A DNA stretch of 64,000 bases from Cryptomeria japonica (GCF_030272615.1 NC_081405.1:605970677-606034676); one strand, 5' to 3'; shown: positions 22,490 to 35,293, numbered from the stretch's first letter. Numbers and translations are program-made. Notes: a model not told the origin generated them from the letters alone.

Positions 22490-24706
22490 ATGCCTGTTAC
22501 TCGCTCTCAAAGAGACAAACAAAGCGAGGCACACGCTGAGTCTAGTATGAATCGAAGATTGTCAAATCCTTTTGAGGTTCCACCCTTAGAAGAACCTGAA
22601 ATTACTGAAGAACTTCTTTGGGAATGTCAGGAAAACCCCTCATTCCAAAAGCTTGTAGAAAAGCTCATGGAAAATGACAAAGAAAAATATCTGCTCATGC
22701 TTACAAGCAAAGGCGTTAAACTTCCCGAAGATTTAGACCCAAACATCTTTAAAACTGGATCTCAACAATATGTATATCAAGAACAAGAAAGAGAAGAAGA
22801 CACCCGTAACTTTGAACAACATATACTTGAGCAACACATTCCAGAACAACGCATACCAGAAATGCATATACCTGAGCTAGAAACACCAGAGCAAAATATA
22901 CCATTTACCACACCTTTTCAGCTAAGAACCAATACAAGGGAAAAACTTTTCCCTCGACAAGACAATATACCTTTGGCAGCCCTTACTCAACAAATGCAAA
23001 TGTTGCAAAGGCAAAAACAGGATATGCAACAAGGGACAACAGTGCAGTACTCTTTAAACGAAATCTGTCCTTACCCATTTGACAGAAGATTGAACATGGT
23101 GCCTTTTCCTCCAAACTCAGACGTTCCCAAATTTGATAAATATGATGGCAAAAGTGATCCCCGAGATCATGTTTGAGAATTTTGCACACTGAGCCTTGAA
23201 TTTACTCATGATGACACCTATTTGATGAGGTTATTCCCCAGAAGCTTGGGAGGGCAAACCATGGAATGGTTATCCAAAATTTCACCGCCTGTTAGATCAT
23301 TTGATGAATTGGTTAACAAATTCATAACCCACTATTCCTACAACATCCAACATGCCATAACCATGCTAGATGTTTGCAACACCAAACATAAGAATAATGA
23401 AACATTCATGGTATTCCTTCAACGCTGGCGACGTATGGTATCCAGATATCCTCGAGATATTCCCGAGAAGGAGAAAATGGAAATCTTCATCGATAACTTG
23501 AATAGTGAAATGAGTAACAGACTAAAACTTCAATGTATACCATCTTTCGCTAAATTAATTGAAAATGGCATTCAAGTAGAAGAAGCATGTGTCAAAAATG
23601 AAACACTCAAATTTTACAAAGAGGGAACAAACTCATCAAACTACAATAACCAGAACAACACCAACCTTGACAAATTTTGATTTTGGACTCGAAACAAAAA
23701 CGAAGGCAACAATGAATCATATGATCCCAAATCTAAGCAACCAGTGCTTGCATTATCCGGAAATCCTCAAAATATGAAAAATCCTAAAAATGCTACTCCC
23801 AGTGCTAACACATATACACCAAACACTGATCAAGGACAACTCAACACAAACAACACCGACGATACTCAAAGCAAAAACATGAATCCAGGACCTAACAACA
23901 ATTCACGCAACAACACGAACAATTCCCAAAAGCGTATCTTCACACCACTGGGACAATCATTAGAATCCGCATTCAGAGAACTTTTGGCAAACAAGATTCT
24001 TTCTTTGCCTCCAATCAGCAACTATGAACTCCCTATCAAACCACCTTGGTGGAATGATTCACACTATTGTGATTTCCATCGCAACAAGGGTCATAGAACA
24101 AACGAGTGCATGAGATTGAAACACATAGTATAGGACATGATTGATCGAGGTGACTTGACGGTGGATGGTCTCAAAACAAATGGTGATCACGGAGCCTTCA
24201 AAAATCCTCTTCCAAATTACAACAAAGATGGAGCATCAACTTCGGATGATACACGCGGAGCTTGTATCAACCACATCTACAACAACACCATCAACCACAT
24301 ATCAGCTGAAGATCATCAAGTCAATGTCATCACCATTCGAGATCGGCATGATCATGAATCTGTCAATGTAACAACCCGAACTCAGAAATATGTCTTGAAG
24401 GGACATACTGCACCTACAACTACCACACCAAAAATCCAATATGACTTGGTGAGCCAACTACGCAAGACTCCAGCTCAGATATCTATCCTAGAATTATTGA
24501 AACTATCACCAAAGCACAAAGACATATTGGAGCAAGCGCTATTGGAAACAAATGTACCTCAAAATATGGATACAGATAGATTTCAAGCCATGGTCGCCCA
24601 TATGACAGGACCTCATAACCTCACCTTCTCAGAGCATGACAATACTTCCTTGAGTCATCCGCATAATACTCCTCTCGATATTGAAGTCATTTTTTGCGAA
24701 CATTGA
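22490..24706 (+). pseudogene. Tat-gypsy gag
   Basis: The chosen start at 22490 gives 'MPVTRSQRDKQ', a typical Tat Gag opening. The frame runs to 24706 through TGA (23174), TGA (23678) and TAG (24131). The conserved capsid core lies at about 23080-23620: 'PKFDKYDGKSDPRDHV', 'LGGQTMEWLSKISP', 'FDELVNKFITHYSY'. An Asn-rich linker follows, then the Tat-type zinc-like motif 'CDFHRNKGHRTNECMRLK' (about 24070-24122). Gag forms the particle that packages the element RNA. A Gln/Glu/Pro-rich repeat (EQHI-PE-type) spans about 22815-22900. Stops rule out a full product. Confidence 0.92.
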
Positions 24707-25992
24707 GTAAAAAGAGTCTTAATAGATGGAGGAGCCGGACTTAATATATGTACTTTAAAGCTTATCCGTGCATTAGGCTTCTCAGAAGAATCTATTGATC
24801 CTTGCAAGAAGATTACCATAAAAGCATATGATGATGAGGAAAGGTCCTCTAAAGGAACAGTGATATTACCTATTCAAGTAGGACTAGTACAAAAGGATAC
24901 TATATGTCAAGTCTTAGACATAGATCTAACCTACAATATCTTGTTAGGACAACCCTGGATACATGAAATGCAAGCAGTACCTTCTACGTATCACCAGTGT
25001 GTCAAGTTTCCTTATAATGGACAAGAAATCTCCATATTAGCTGATCATAATCCATTTCAACATTGCAACACAATGGGGGCAGCTCAAGACAGTTTGGTTC
25101 CTCACAATAGAGAAAATCTTCAACATCAGATCCATAGACAGCAAAATCCAACTCCTTATGGGGAGACTTCAAACAGAAAATGCAAATCAAAGACCAAGGT
25201 ATGGGAGAATACTCTTTGGAGCTTTTATGTTTGGCCAAATTGCCAACATCACCTAGATCGCATGGTTTGCCTACTACATCAACACAATTGGCCACTCAGC
25301 CCATCACTAAATTTGATGGTACCTTCATCCAATTGGGTACTCTAGTACGTGAATCAGAAGACAAGGACATTCTTAGCTGGTTATACAAAGATGAGGAAGA
25401 AGATCATAGAGTAGCCGCTTTGGACATTATTCTACCAACAGACCTGTATGGAAAAGGCTACTTAATCATGAAGCAAATGGGATATGGCGGTAAAGGACCT
25501 ATTGGGAAACACAAAGAAGGAGTCACTGAACCTATAGATCTTCCTTCACAACCTAGTAGAAACAAAGAAGGATTGGGTTCTAGACTCACGTTCCTATTAA
25601 AAAGGCCACCACACCTAACTACAAAACCTCAATGGAAAGTAAAGACAAAGTACAAAGAAGAATCCTGTCAGGAAGCACTCTTTGAATCAGCAGAAACAAT
25701 CCACAAGGCACGGGAACGTCAAGATCAGAAGTTGCATCAGGGAAAGCTTCTAAGTCATAAGAAGGCCCTATCTGCAGCAGTAGCTCATATTCAAACACCA
25801 ATGTCTCAAAAACAAATCATGTCATCTCTAGATACCATTATTCCTCCACGAGGAAGCACAGTCTATGAACAAATTAAGAAAGTAGAAGATAGATCTGATA
25901 CAGAATCAACAAAAACCATCAAAATGGTATCCATCATCAAAGATTTGTTTTCACCATACAACGTACCTATTTGTAGCACAGATAGAATCTAG
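24707..25992 (+). pseudogene. Tat-gypsy aspartic protease and G-patch region
   Basis: Protease reads 'RVLIDGGAGLNICTLKLIRA' (about 24717-24776) and ends with 'NILLGQPWIHEMQAVPST'. The catalytic triad is Asp-Gly-Gly rather than Asp-Ser-Gly, a substitution I believe is common in Tat proteases. A frameshift near 25130-25180 moves the frame. The continuation contains a G-patch-like segment, 'MGYGGKGPIGKHKEGVTEPI' (about 25470-25540), an RNA-binding module known between protease and RT in this lineage. The segment ends at TAG 25990-25992. Confidence 0.88.
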
Positions 25993-28086
25993 GATGATGC
26001 GTATGAGACAGATTCCAATGAATATGAATGGGGTACTTGCTCCAATGCTACTACAAATATCCTGGATGATACTGATTCTATATCCCTTTCTCAAAAAGAA
26101 CATAACGCAGAAGATAGACCTCTTGAATTTGGACCACAAAATATCTATGATGCCAAGGAAAGCGAATAGGAACATTATGAACAAGTCTCTATGGAAGATA
26201 ATACCATCGAAGACCTCGATGAAATCCTGGACTTCTTTAAAACCAAGACCCATTACGATGAAAACTCTGTCCTAACACTTACAGTAGCAAAGCTTGATCC
26301 ACCCAACGATTCCTTACCGCTTGTCTTTCCTGACCTCATCGACTGGGATGAACTGGAAATCCATGATCTACCAATTTTCCCAGATGATGAATCTATTATC
26401 CATTACCTATGTAGCATAAATCCAGAAACAGGCTCTACCAGTGAACAAAATAATGATGTCTGTCAATCAGGAAGTGCCAAGTCTCTCAGTCGCAAAAATG
26501 AACTAAATAAAGGATTTGATGCTGAAAACCAGTCAATGGTAGCTCTAGATCACAAAAAAGTAAAAATAAAGGATGCATCTGAAGGTGAAAACCTTTTTAA
26601 GGCACCTAACGATGGGAGACTTGACACTCTTCTTGAACACTTTCATGAGCGATCACCCATATTGATTGAACCCACTCAATTAATCAACATTGGTACCACA
26701 GAAGCAGCCAGAAACATACACCTTGTAGAATCCCTGACAGAGGAAGAAAGATCGACATTCATCATCTTCTTTAAAGGATAGCAAATTAACTTTGCTTGGT
26801 CATTTACTGATATGCCCGACGTAGATCCACACTTAATCATGCATCACTTGTCCATTTCTACAGGAGTTAAGCCAGTCAAGCAAAAGCTATGAAAGATGAA
26901 TCCACAGGTGGCACTCATGGTCAAAACTGAACTGAAGAAACTATTAGATGTCAGATTCATCTGACCCATTGACTATGCAGAATGGATTTCCAACATCATT
27001 CCAGTATCAAAACTAGATGGTAGTATCAGAATTTGCACTGACTTCAGGGACGTCAACAAAGCTTGTCCAAAAGATGACTTTCCTCTGCCCAGTATCGACA
27101 TAATTGTCGATCTCACAACAGGTCATGCAATGCTCTCACTAATGGACAGTTTCTTAGGCTATAATCAAATCAAAATAGCTCCTGAAGATCAAGATAAAAC
27201 AACGTTCACCTATCCTTGGGGAACATACTATTGGAATGTTATGCCTTTTGGCTTAAAGAATGCAGGGGCCACTTATCAAAGAGCAATGACAACAATCTTC
27301 CATGACATGATGCACACATTTATGGAAGACTACGTGGATGATTTACTAGCTAAATCCTTCACTAGAGCTGGACATCTTGGCATCCTAACAAAGATTTTTG
27401 ATCGATTGGAGAAATTCCAGGTCAGACTCAACCCTAAGAAGTGTGTCTTCGGGGTTACATCAGGCAAGTTACTAGGCTACATTGTCTCAGCTAAAGGTAT
27501 TGAAGTAGATCCAGCAAAGGTACAAGCCATTATGGACATGCCACCACCAAAGAATATCAGTCAACTCAGATCTCTACAAGGACGACTTCAATCAATCAGG
27601 CGATTCATCGCTCAGCTAGCAGATAAAAGTCTACCATTTAACCATTTACTACACAAAAATGCACCCTTCAAATGGGAGGCCAAGTGTGCAGAATCTTTTT
27701 ACCAAATCAAACAGTACGTGATGAATCCACCAGTTCTGGTCCCACCAGTCGTAGGAAAGCCTCTTATCTTATATATCTCAACAATAGATATATCACTGGG
27801 GGCACTATTGGCACAAGAAGATCAACAAGGGAAGGAACGTGCCATATATTACATCAGTAGGAAATTGAATGGCTATGAACTCAACTATACATTCATTGAA
27901 AAGGCTTGCCTAACAGTGGTCTTTGCATCTCAGAAGTTTCAACATTATATGCTAGCACACACCATCAAGCTAGTCGCAAAAATTGATCCTCTCAAATATC
28001 TACTCAGTAAGGTAGCTCTTACAGGCCAATTGGCTAAATGGGTCATGATTCTCAGTGAATTTGACATCCAATACACAGAAAGATGA
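25993..28086 (+). pseudogene. Tat-gypsy reverse transcriptase and RNase H
   Basis: An acidic linker leads into RT: 'IIPVSKLDGSIRICTDFRDV', 'CPKDDFPLPSID', 'MPFGLKNAGATYQRAM' and the active-site box 'EDYVDDLLAKS' (about 27325-27357), all intact. RNase H follows with 'LYISTIDISLGALLAQED' and 'ERAIYYISRKLNGYEL'; its first Asp is replaced (ST-ID-IS for the usual TDAS/SDxA). Stops at 26779 (TAG), 26890 (TGA) and 26962 (TGA), plus the terminal 28084 (TGA), are consistent with Arg CGA to TGA in at least the last three. The 27130-28086 part alone is open for 318 codons. Confidence 0.93.
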
Positions 28087-28560
28087 GCCATCAAGGGACA
28101 AGCAATTGCAGATCAGTTGGCTGAAGCACCACTACCAGGCAAACACACCATGGAGATCGAATTTTCGGACAGGGACGTTCTTGCTCTTTCTACTAAATAA
28201 TGGACCCTATACTTTGACGGATCCTATACACAACATGGTTCCGGTGCTGACATTCTGTTCATCACTCTTGAAGGACACACTATACCAAGATCATATAGGC
28301 TTATGTTTCCATGCACAAATAATGTGGCTGAATATGAGGCATTGGTTATAGGTATCAAAATGGCCGTAGAATGGAAAATCACAGAGTTAAAAGTCTATGG
28401 AGGCTCACAACTAGTCGTCTATCAAATCAATGACGACTATCAGACAAAGGATGACAAGTTACTACCCTACAAGCGAATGGTGGATGACTTCAAACAATAT
28501 TTGTGCACATCACCTTCGAACAAATACCAAGATTAAACAACAAAGCAGCCGATGCAATGG
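28087..28560 (+). pseudogene. Tat-gypsy second (archaeal-type) RNase H
   Basis: A second RNase H follows the first, as in Tat/Ogre elements. 'LYFDGSYTQHGSGADILF' holds the first Asp and 'TNNVAEYEALVIGIKMAVEW' holds the Glu. The third catalytic position reads 'VYGGSQLVVYQIND' where GDSQLV is usual, so the Asp is lost to Gly. Stops occur at 28198 and 28534. A frameshift of the element's main frame lies between 28536 and 28614. Confidence 0.88.
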
Positions 28561-28595
28561 CTACTATCGCTTCACTACTACAAATTCCAGAGCAA

Positions 28596-29951
28596 TAGAG
28601 TCGTTACGAGTTCTTGGTAGAGCAACTGTTCTCCCCCGCCTATGACCACTCTGAATCCCAGGTTATCTATGCCTTGACTAGTTCAGATTCTCCGTTATAT
28701 GGACCGATATACGACTACCTCAAGCACAATATCTTACCAATTGACCAATCCCGTAACCAAAAATGTAACTTTATCCGACAAGCTACCCGTTATACCCTTA
28801 CCGCTGATACTTTGTATCATCAAGGTCTAGATGGTACTCTTCTTCGTTGCCTTGATCGTAATGATTCCGATTTTGCTTTACACGAGCTTCACGAAGGTAT
28901 TTGTGGCACACATTCAAGTGGTACTACTCTTGCTAAAAAGCTTCTAAGGATGGGATACTATTGGCCTACAATGGAGAAAGACTCCTATCACTTTGCTAAG
29001 AAATGTCCTAAATGCTAGATCCATGGTAATCTGATACATGCACCAACATAGGAACTGCAGCCATTTACAACATCCTGGCCCTTTTGTCAGTGGGGACTGG
29101 ACTTAGTTGACAAAATTCATCCTTCATCTTCAAATGGACACAAGTTCATTATAACAACAACAGAATACTTTACCAAATGGATAGAAGCAGTTACCATGAC
29201 CACAGTGACCGGGAAACAAATTGCCTCTTTTATCCTCAATTATCTGATCTGCAGATATTGTATTCCAAGTTCAATCATCACAGATAATGGACGACCTTTC
29301 AAGAATCAAGATGTCCAAGAACTATGTGAAAAATTCAAAATCCAACATAGGTTTTCTACACCATACTACCCACAGGGAAATGGTCAAGCGGAAGCATCTA
29401 ACAAGACAATATTGAAAATTCTCAAGAAAACAGTGAATAATGCAGGTAAAGATTGGCACGTACAACTCAATCTAGCACTTTGGGCATATAGAACCAGCAT
29501 CCGCACACCTACAGGAGCAACACCATACTCATTGGTATATGGATCGAAAGCCATTTTGCCCCTGGAGGTAGAAATCCCATCTCTCAGAGTCTCTTTGAAA
29601 GGATTAATCCTAGATGAAGAGTATCGAGTTAACCGACTGCAAGAGCTTGAACTATTAGATGAAAGACATCAGCATGCTTATACTCATCTCAAAGCATATC
29701 AACAATGCATGTGCAGGAGCTACAATCACAAGGTCATTCCCCACAACTTCAAGGTTGGTGACCTAGTCCTCAAAGAAAATCCAAGAAATCAGCAAGATCG
29801 AGAAAAGAAAGGGAAATTTGAACCTAACTGGTTGGGTCCCTATGTTATCATATCAGTCTATGGATCAGGTGCCTATCAGCTAACAAATTCTGAAGGAGAT
29901 GTGTTCGACGAACCAACTAATAGCATCCATCTAAAGAGGTACTACACTTAA
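28596..29951 (+). pseudogene. Tat-gypsy integrase
   Basis: The HHCC domain is 'LHELHEGICGTHSSGTTLAK' ... 'FAKKCPKC' (about 28880-29018). The catalytic triad is complete: Asp in 'GLDLVDKI', Asp in 'IITDNGRPFKN', Glu in 'NGQAEASNKTIL'. The C-terminal domain reads 'FKVGDLVLKENPRNQQ' and 'LGPYVIISVYGSGAYQL'. Two stops (29016, 29049) separate the zinc domain from the core; 29196-29951 is open for 251 codons and ends in 'LKRYYT'. No chromodomain is present, which fits Tat rather than a chromovirus. Confidence 0.93.
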
Positions 29952-31271
29952 GTGGCCTAGTGCACGGAAAAAGCCAAAATAAGCAAAAAAAAAAAAAAAA
30001 TCCAGAAAAAGAAAAAACATAAAGTACAAATAAAAACAAATTGTGAAAACCTGGTAAACAGGTGCTCTTGTGAAAGAATGGCTCCTCCATCTATATCAAT
30101 ACCATTTTATCCATACAAACACTATTGGCCATCGCCCAACACTTAGCAAATATCCATTAAGGACATACTTAGCATAGTCACTATCCTGATTTGTCTATAT
30201 ATATCCTCTTACCACTAATCCACCATGGCTTGGAAATCACTGTACATATTCACATCAAGAGGCACACTCAGCTAGGGGCATTCCAATCATCTAAAATTGG
30301 TAAACATTCAAGACATCAAGGCTATTTGCAAAACTCAACAGCTTGACATCCAGCAACCAAAACTACACTTCATCGCAAAAACAAAACAAAATATTTCACA
30401 GAAATACCAAGAATGGATGATTTTCTGAAGTATTAAATGTTGCATTACTGCATAAATTTTTTTTTGACTATTTTGCATTTTGAACTTTTTAAATTATTGG
30501 AATCTTTTCCTTTTTCTCACTAAAATGCTTCAAAGCTAGAGATCAAGGGGAACTTCCAATATTTTCTCAGTCTTCTGTCTGGGAGGCAATCACTTGTACT
30601 ATGTGAATACATGCCTCGAGACGTGATATGTCGAATATCACTAAAGGCCTGATTCCACTTCACGCATACAAATGATCTAATCTTGTCTGTTTACGCAATG
30701 CGCACTCAGGCCGTCCTAGTTCAATTATACCTTGACACTTGTGCTATCTTGCAAAATCAAAAATCATGTAAATTTTTCTCAAGTCATTATGGTTCAATTA
30801 TACCATTATGCTTGTATAAATTTTCAACATATCCTAAACAAATCAATGCTCAGTGATGATATCTACAAAGAAAGCAAACAAATGGCTATATCGGATGGCA
30901 AATGCAAAATCAGGATGCTCCAAAAACATTAGTTGCATATAATTTTACAATTAGTTGCATATCATTTTAATTTAATTGCATATCATTTAACCATAGTTGC
31001 GTATCAAATCATACATCTCATTTTCAAGATACATCTCATAGCATATATAAACATACATCCTGCATCATACATTATATCATAAATTTAAGCATTGCATCAT
31101 CATAAAGAAATAACCCACATAACATGCATCCATATAAACACACCACATGATCAAAGAAAATGGGGCCATATATATATATTTCAAAAATGATCCAAATGTA
31201 CAAAATGTGTCAAAAACTGTGTCCAGTACAAAGAATAACAATGATAAAAAATACAACAGAGACCACGTCTC
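29952..31271. other. spacer between integrase and antisense PMD gene
   Basis: This is non-coding. It starts with an A-rich tract (about 29985-30000). The phrase AGTTGCATATCATTTTA recurs about four times at 30930-31005. On the minus strand it would hold the 3' untranslated region and terminator of the PMD gene; I see no unambiguous poly(A) signal. Confidence 0.55.
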
Positions 31272-33346
31272 TCAAGTATGACTATCCCCTGACGGAGATG
31301 GTCTCACTCCAGATGCACCCGCCCCTAGATCCCCAAGAGGGTCTTGTCTCGGTAGCCTCGTGACACCTCGGCTCTCTGACCGCGACCCAGTATCTCGAGA
31401 TCGACTAGATCTCGACTGTGTAAAGCTCTGTACTCGTCGGTCTCTAGGTACCACAGCCTCATAGTGCCGCCTATAATACTCTGCCTCCTCAGCTCTCAAC
31501 ACCAGCTCTCTCAGGGTGTCTCTCATCAGACCACCCGCCGCTACTCTTTGCATACTCGACACCACCTCCTCCGCTCGCCCCCTCCGCTCTATCTCCGTAT
31601 CCCGCTCAGTGGTCAACTAAGAAATCTGTCGCTAATAGGTCACAATCTGTGCCTGCAGCTGCTGAACAATCACTTGTAGGGTCCGGATCTGGGCATCCTC
31701 AACATGTGTAGGGATCTGAACCCGTAGTGGTACCTATGCCGGGGCAACTCCTCCAACCCTGCCTATCCTCAGTACGGGAGGTGGGAGCACATCTGTCCTC
31801 CTCCTCTGAGCTGGTCGCCTCACCTCATCATCACCCCCCACTGCAGCTAGCACCTCCCCCACTCTCCCCTCTCCACTGGCTCCGATAGCCAATCCACCTC
31901 TCCCCCTATCTATCCTCCCCTGTCTCACCGCTCTCTCCACACCCCTATCTCCTCTCCTCACTCTACCTCCCCGCCTCCCTCTAGCTCCTCTCCCTTGTCC
32001 ATCTCCTCCATCCTCTCCATCATCATCATCACCATCTCCCTCTCCCTCCTCCTCATCCGAATCAAAAGCTGGCCTCATCTCATCAGGATCAGATATCCCG
32101 GCCACCGCTCGCGCAACAAACAATTGGGAAAACTCATCCGTCATGCCCACATCCTGAATCTCAGGGGCATAATCCCATATCTGCCCGGCCAACCCAACAA
32201 ACTCCTCCACCGCCACTGCACTATCAATGGTCGGCCCCCAATCCGCTACATCCTGCTGCCGCCGTGCATATAGGCATGCTCCTTGTGGAATACCTTGCTG
32301 GCGCCCAAACTGTCTCAAAACTTGGGTCACCACAAATCTCTCTATCATGAACGGGGTCCTCCCGATCAGGTATCTGGTCATAAATACAAAGGGCATCTCC
32401 AGCCCACCCTCAGCCCACACCTCACATCCTGTGTACGGTTGCTAGGTGACCGTATCTATATCATCCAACACTCTCCTCCAGTGCTCTAGTTTTCCCAACT
32501 TACGCTGGACAACTAGACCCCTGTATCCGTACACATATGCGCATCCCATGGGCCTGTCCCTGTCTGCTAGTGGCCTCGCCGCTGGAATATGCTCCCAACA
32601 CCATACCTGTAATAAAGTCATGCCAGCTGACAAACTGCCGTAACTGAGATATACTACCTCATGCAGGCCCCTGTATAGATGGGCCAGCATAGCTGACCCC
32701 CATGAAAACCTCCGGCCCTGTGTAACCATCTCCTCCAACACCAGCCCCATCCCACAGAAAATCCCTTTGACCTGCGATCAGGACAAAGGAATCCACCAAT
32801 GAACCCTGCTAGTATAGATGGTAGTGGTGCGTAATCTAGGTCTAGAAACTCCTGCCATGGGATCTCATAGCCACAGACTGTGTCATCATAGAAAATGCAG
32901 CGCAGTGCCTCTATACCACCCTCCTCTGACTGCTCGTAGGGTTGTAGTGCACCTACTACAGGAATGCGCAAGATCCTATAATAGTCCTCTGGTGTGACTG
33001 TCATCTCTCCAGTGGCAAAATGGAAGGTGTTGGTGTCACTATGCCACCTCTCTGCCAAAGTTGTCAGTAGCCCTCGGTTCTAAGAGAGAGGTCAACCCAC
33101 ATCTCTCAATAATGTCAAGATCGGCCTGCGACAATCGCGGTATCAATGTCCACGGTCTCGGAAATCTCTCCCGCAACTGAACCACACCTAATCGCTCTTG
33201 TCAAACAAGCAAAACAAATCCAATATAAGTTTCCACATCAAAACAACGATATCAAAATCAAATTTACTTACTGGTGGTCCATATGTGGCAGGTCTCCGGT
33301 ACCTCTGAACGCGCTCGAAACGGTGTCTAGAATACGAAATAGGCAT
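31272..33346 (-). pseudogene. antisense plant mobile domain (PMD) gene inside the Tat-gypsy element
   Basis: On the strand opposite the polyprotein, exon 1 (33346-33272) encodes 25 residues from 'MPISYSRHRF' and ends at donor GTAAGT. Exon 2 begins at 33176 after GGTTCAG, in the same phase. The intron is 95 bp. Exon 2 carries PMD hallmarks: 'LRERFPRPWTLIPRLSQADL', 'AERWHSDTNTFHFATGEMTV', 'PEDYYRILRIPVVG', 'FLDLDYAPLPSILAGF'. A Gly/Arg/Asp-rich low-complexity tail and a probable coiled coil ('LRELVLRAEEAEYYRRHYEA') follow. The original length would be about 650 residues. Disablements are frameshifts near 33065 and 32765, and TAG codons at 32444 (Trp expected), 31736, 31634 and 31619. PMD proteins are plant proteins found both as host genes and in gypsy and Mutator-like elements. 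The role in the element is unknown. Confidence 0.88.
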
Positions 33347-33417
33347 TTTTTTCTGCAGACCAAATTCTCTTTCTCCAAAGTCAACAAAGCACAAATGAAT
33401 CAAATCAAATCTCTTTT

Positions 33418-33430
33418 CCCCTTTTATAGG
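33418..33430 (-). promoter_or_regulatory. TATA box of the antisense PMD gene
   Basis: The minus strand reads CCTATAAAAGGGG, a strong TATA box about 75 bp upstream of the PMD start codon at 33346. This leaves room for a start site near 33395 and a roughly 50-nt leader. It lies inside the element, about 365 bp from the 3' LTR, so the gene does not depend on the LTR promoter. Confidence 0.7.
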
Positions 33431-33780
33431 AGGAAAATGAAATTAGGGTTAGCCAAACGGACCTGTAATATGGTCGCGGTCTACCCTATACCATAACATT
33501 TGTAAATTATCGGGAGATGAATCAATTTCCACACATTTTACATTAACGAAATCCTACACACAACATGCAACTCATCAAATCAAATCAAAAATTTTCAAAA
33601 AAATTGATTCATCTCCCGAGGGGGCATCACCATCAAATATCAAATCTGGGGCATCACGCATCAAATCAAATCTGGGGCACAACTTGCAAATCAAAAGAGC
33701 GAAACAAAAATTGCATTTGATCATAAATCACAAAAACACATCATTTTCTTTGAAATAACACGTGCACACACGTCACTTCA

Positions 33781-33793
33781 AAGAGGGGCAAAA
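33781..33793 (+). other. polypurine tract of Tat-gypsy element
   Basis: AAGAGGGGCAAAA ends exactly at the 3' LTR start (33794) and would prime plus-strand DNA synthesis. Confidence 0.8.
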
Positions 33794-35293
33794 TGTAGAC
33801 GTATAAAAATGACCATATTCTTAAATGAATATTTTATGTTCATTTCTCTATTTGATTAAATCTAATTTAATTAAATTATCCACATTCTTCTATTTTAAAT
33901 TACTCGATTTATTTAAATAAAATTCACTATACCCATTTAATGAATAAATCATTTTATTCAATTCAATCCCCCCTATCCACTTTTAATTAAATTCAAATTT
34001 AATTAAATAGTTATCCTAAAATTGAATAAATCTAATTTATTTAATTTCTCCAAATTGAAACCAAATTGAATTAAATTAACTTTATTTCAATTAAATCCTA
34101 TTATCCCTCCATCCACTTGCATTCTCCTACATTTCCCACTTGCTTCCTAAACCTATTTCTAATCCCTTCTAGACTCTTCTAATCGCTTCTAATTAGCCTA
34201 ACCCATCATTCTAAACTTTGTCACATCCCTAAGCAAAGGGAAGTCACTTCTCAAACCTCAAAGTCTTTGATAACCATTAAAGGCTTCAAGTCTTCAACCA
34301 CTTAATTCCTCAAAGTCTTTGATAACCATTAAAAGCTTCCAAACTTCAACCACTTAATCCCCCAAAGCCTTCAATAACCATTAATGGTTAACTCAAACCC
34401 TCTTACATGGTTAAAGAATTGGTTTTAACTCAAACTTAACTCAACCCAAGGGTCTCATCAGGCCTTTAATGCTTTGACCATGATTATCTCTTAATCATTT
34501 GCACAAAGGTTTATCCTTGGATTAACTCTTAATCCAGTGGGTAATCCTAACTTAAGCTTGACCCTTACCCTCTAGATAACCATGAGGTCTCCTCAGGCAT
34601 TTAATTCCTCCAATCCCTTCTCTCAACCCAACCCTATGTTGACACTTGTCACCATTTCATTGGTGCCAATTACAAACATGGATCCCCAACTTTCAAACTC
34701 AACCCTTGATTAAACCATTCAATCTTGACCATCCATTGCCCTATTCTTGCTATAAATAGAGCTCTCATTCCTCCATTTTAGATCATCCTTCAAATTTGTA
34801 GCATCACACTTATGCTCAAATACATTCAAGCTTTCATATATCATTTTTATGCTCATCATTTTAGCCTCTTTTAAATCAGGAATTAGTCTAAATATGCCTG
34901 TTTAGAATAATTTCTTTATCATATAGCTTAAATCATTGAACTAATATAGTATGTTAGGATAGTATTTATACTAATCTTGTCATCTTATAGTTAGTTTATT
35001 GCATTTCTAGCATCATGCATAGCTTAGGATGCATTTCATTCTAAAAATCTATCAAAGCATCCCTCATTCTTGCATTTGCCATCCCTAAACCATTTTGCTC
35101 AGTGATCTGAGAGCAAAAACATTGGTTTGAGGGACATTGTAAGATAGAGAACCATGGGACCCACCTTGGGAAGCTGAGTAATACTTTGTTACTCCATAGC
35201 TTGCACCAAGAAGTCCTGTGTGTGTGTGTGTGGACTAGTATTTAACAATATTTTCACATATTGAGTTTTATCAGCCCACTTTTCCCGCATACA
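33794..35293 (+). repeat. 3' LTR of Tat-gypsy element
   Basis: It starts TGTAGACGTATAA and ends CCCGCATACA, followed by ATATC. Relative to the 5' LTR it has a small deletion near 33895, a shorter GT run near 35219 and about twenty scattered substitutions, mostly transitions. The LTR TATA box is at 34750-34758. Confidence 0.95.

Larger units (their letters stand above)
18048..35293 (+). mobile_element. Tat-lineage Ty3/gypsy retrotransposon carrying an antisense PMD gene
   Basis: LTRs of 1509 bp (18048-19556) and 1500 bp (33794-35293) bound a 14.2-kb interior. The flanking pentamers are GTATC (18043-18047) and ATATC (35294-35298), a target duplication with one change. By eye the LTRs differ at about twenty positions plus small indels, so the insertion is fairly young. 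The interior holds a primer site, a leader with an iterated motif, gag, protease with G-patch, RT, RNase H, a second RNase H, integrase, an antisense plant mobile domain gene and a polypurine tract. The second RNase H and the GHxTxxC Gag motif are Tat-lineage traits. Stops and frameshifts in every gene make it inactive as it stands. Confidence 0.95.

Noticed and set aside
31995-32489. Plus-strand frames over the PMD gene
   Set aside because: Shadows of the minus-strand PMD exon; repetitive Ser/Ile/Leu composition from reading its low-complexity region backwards.
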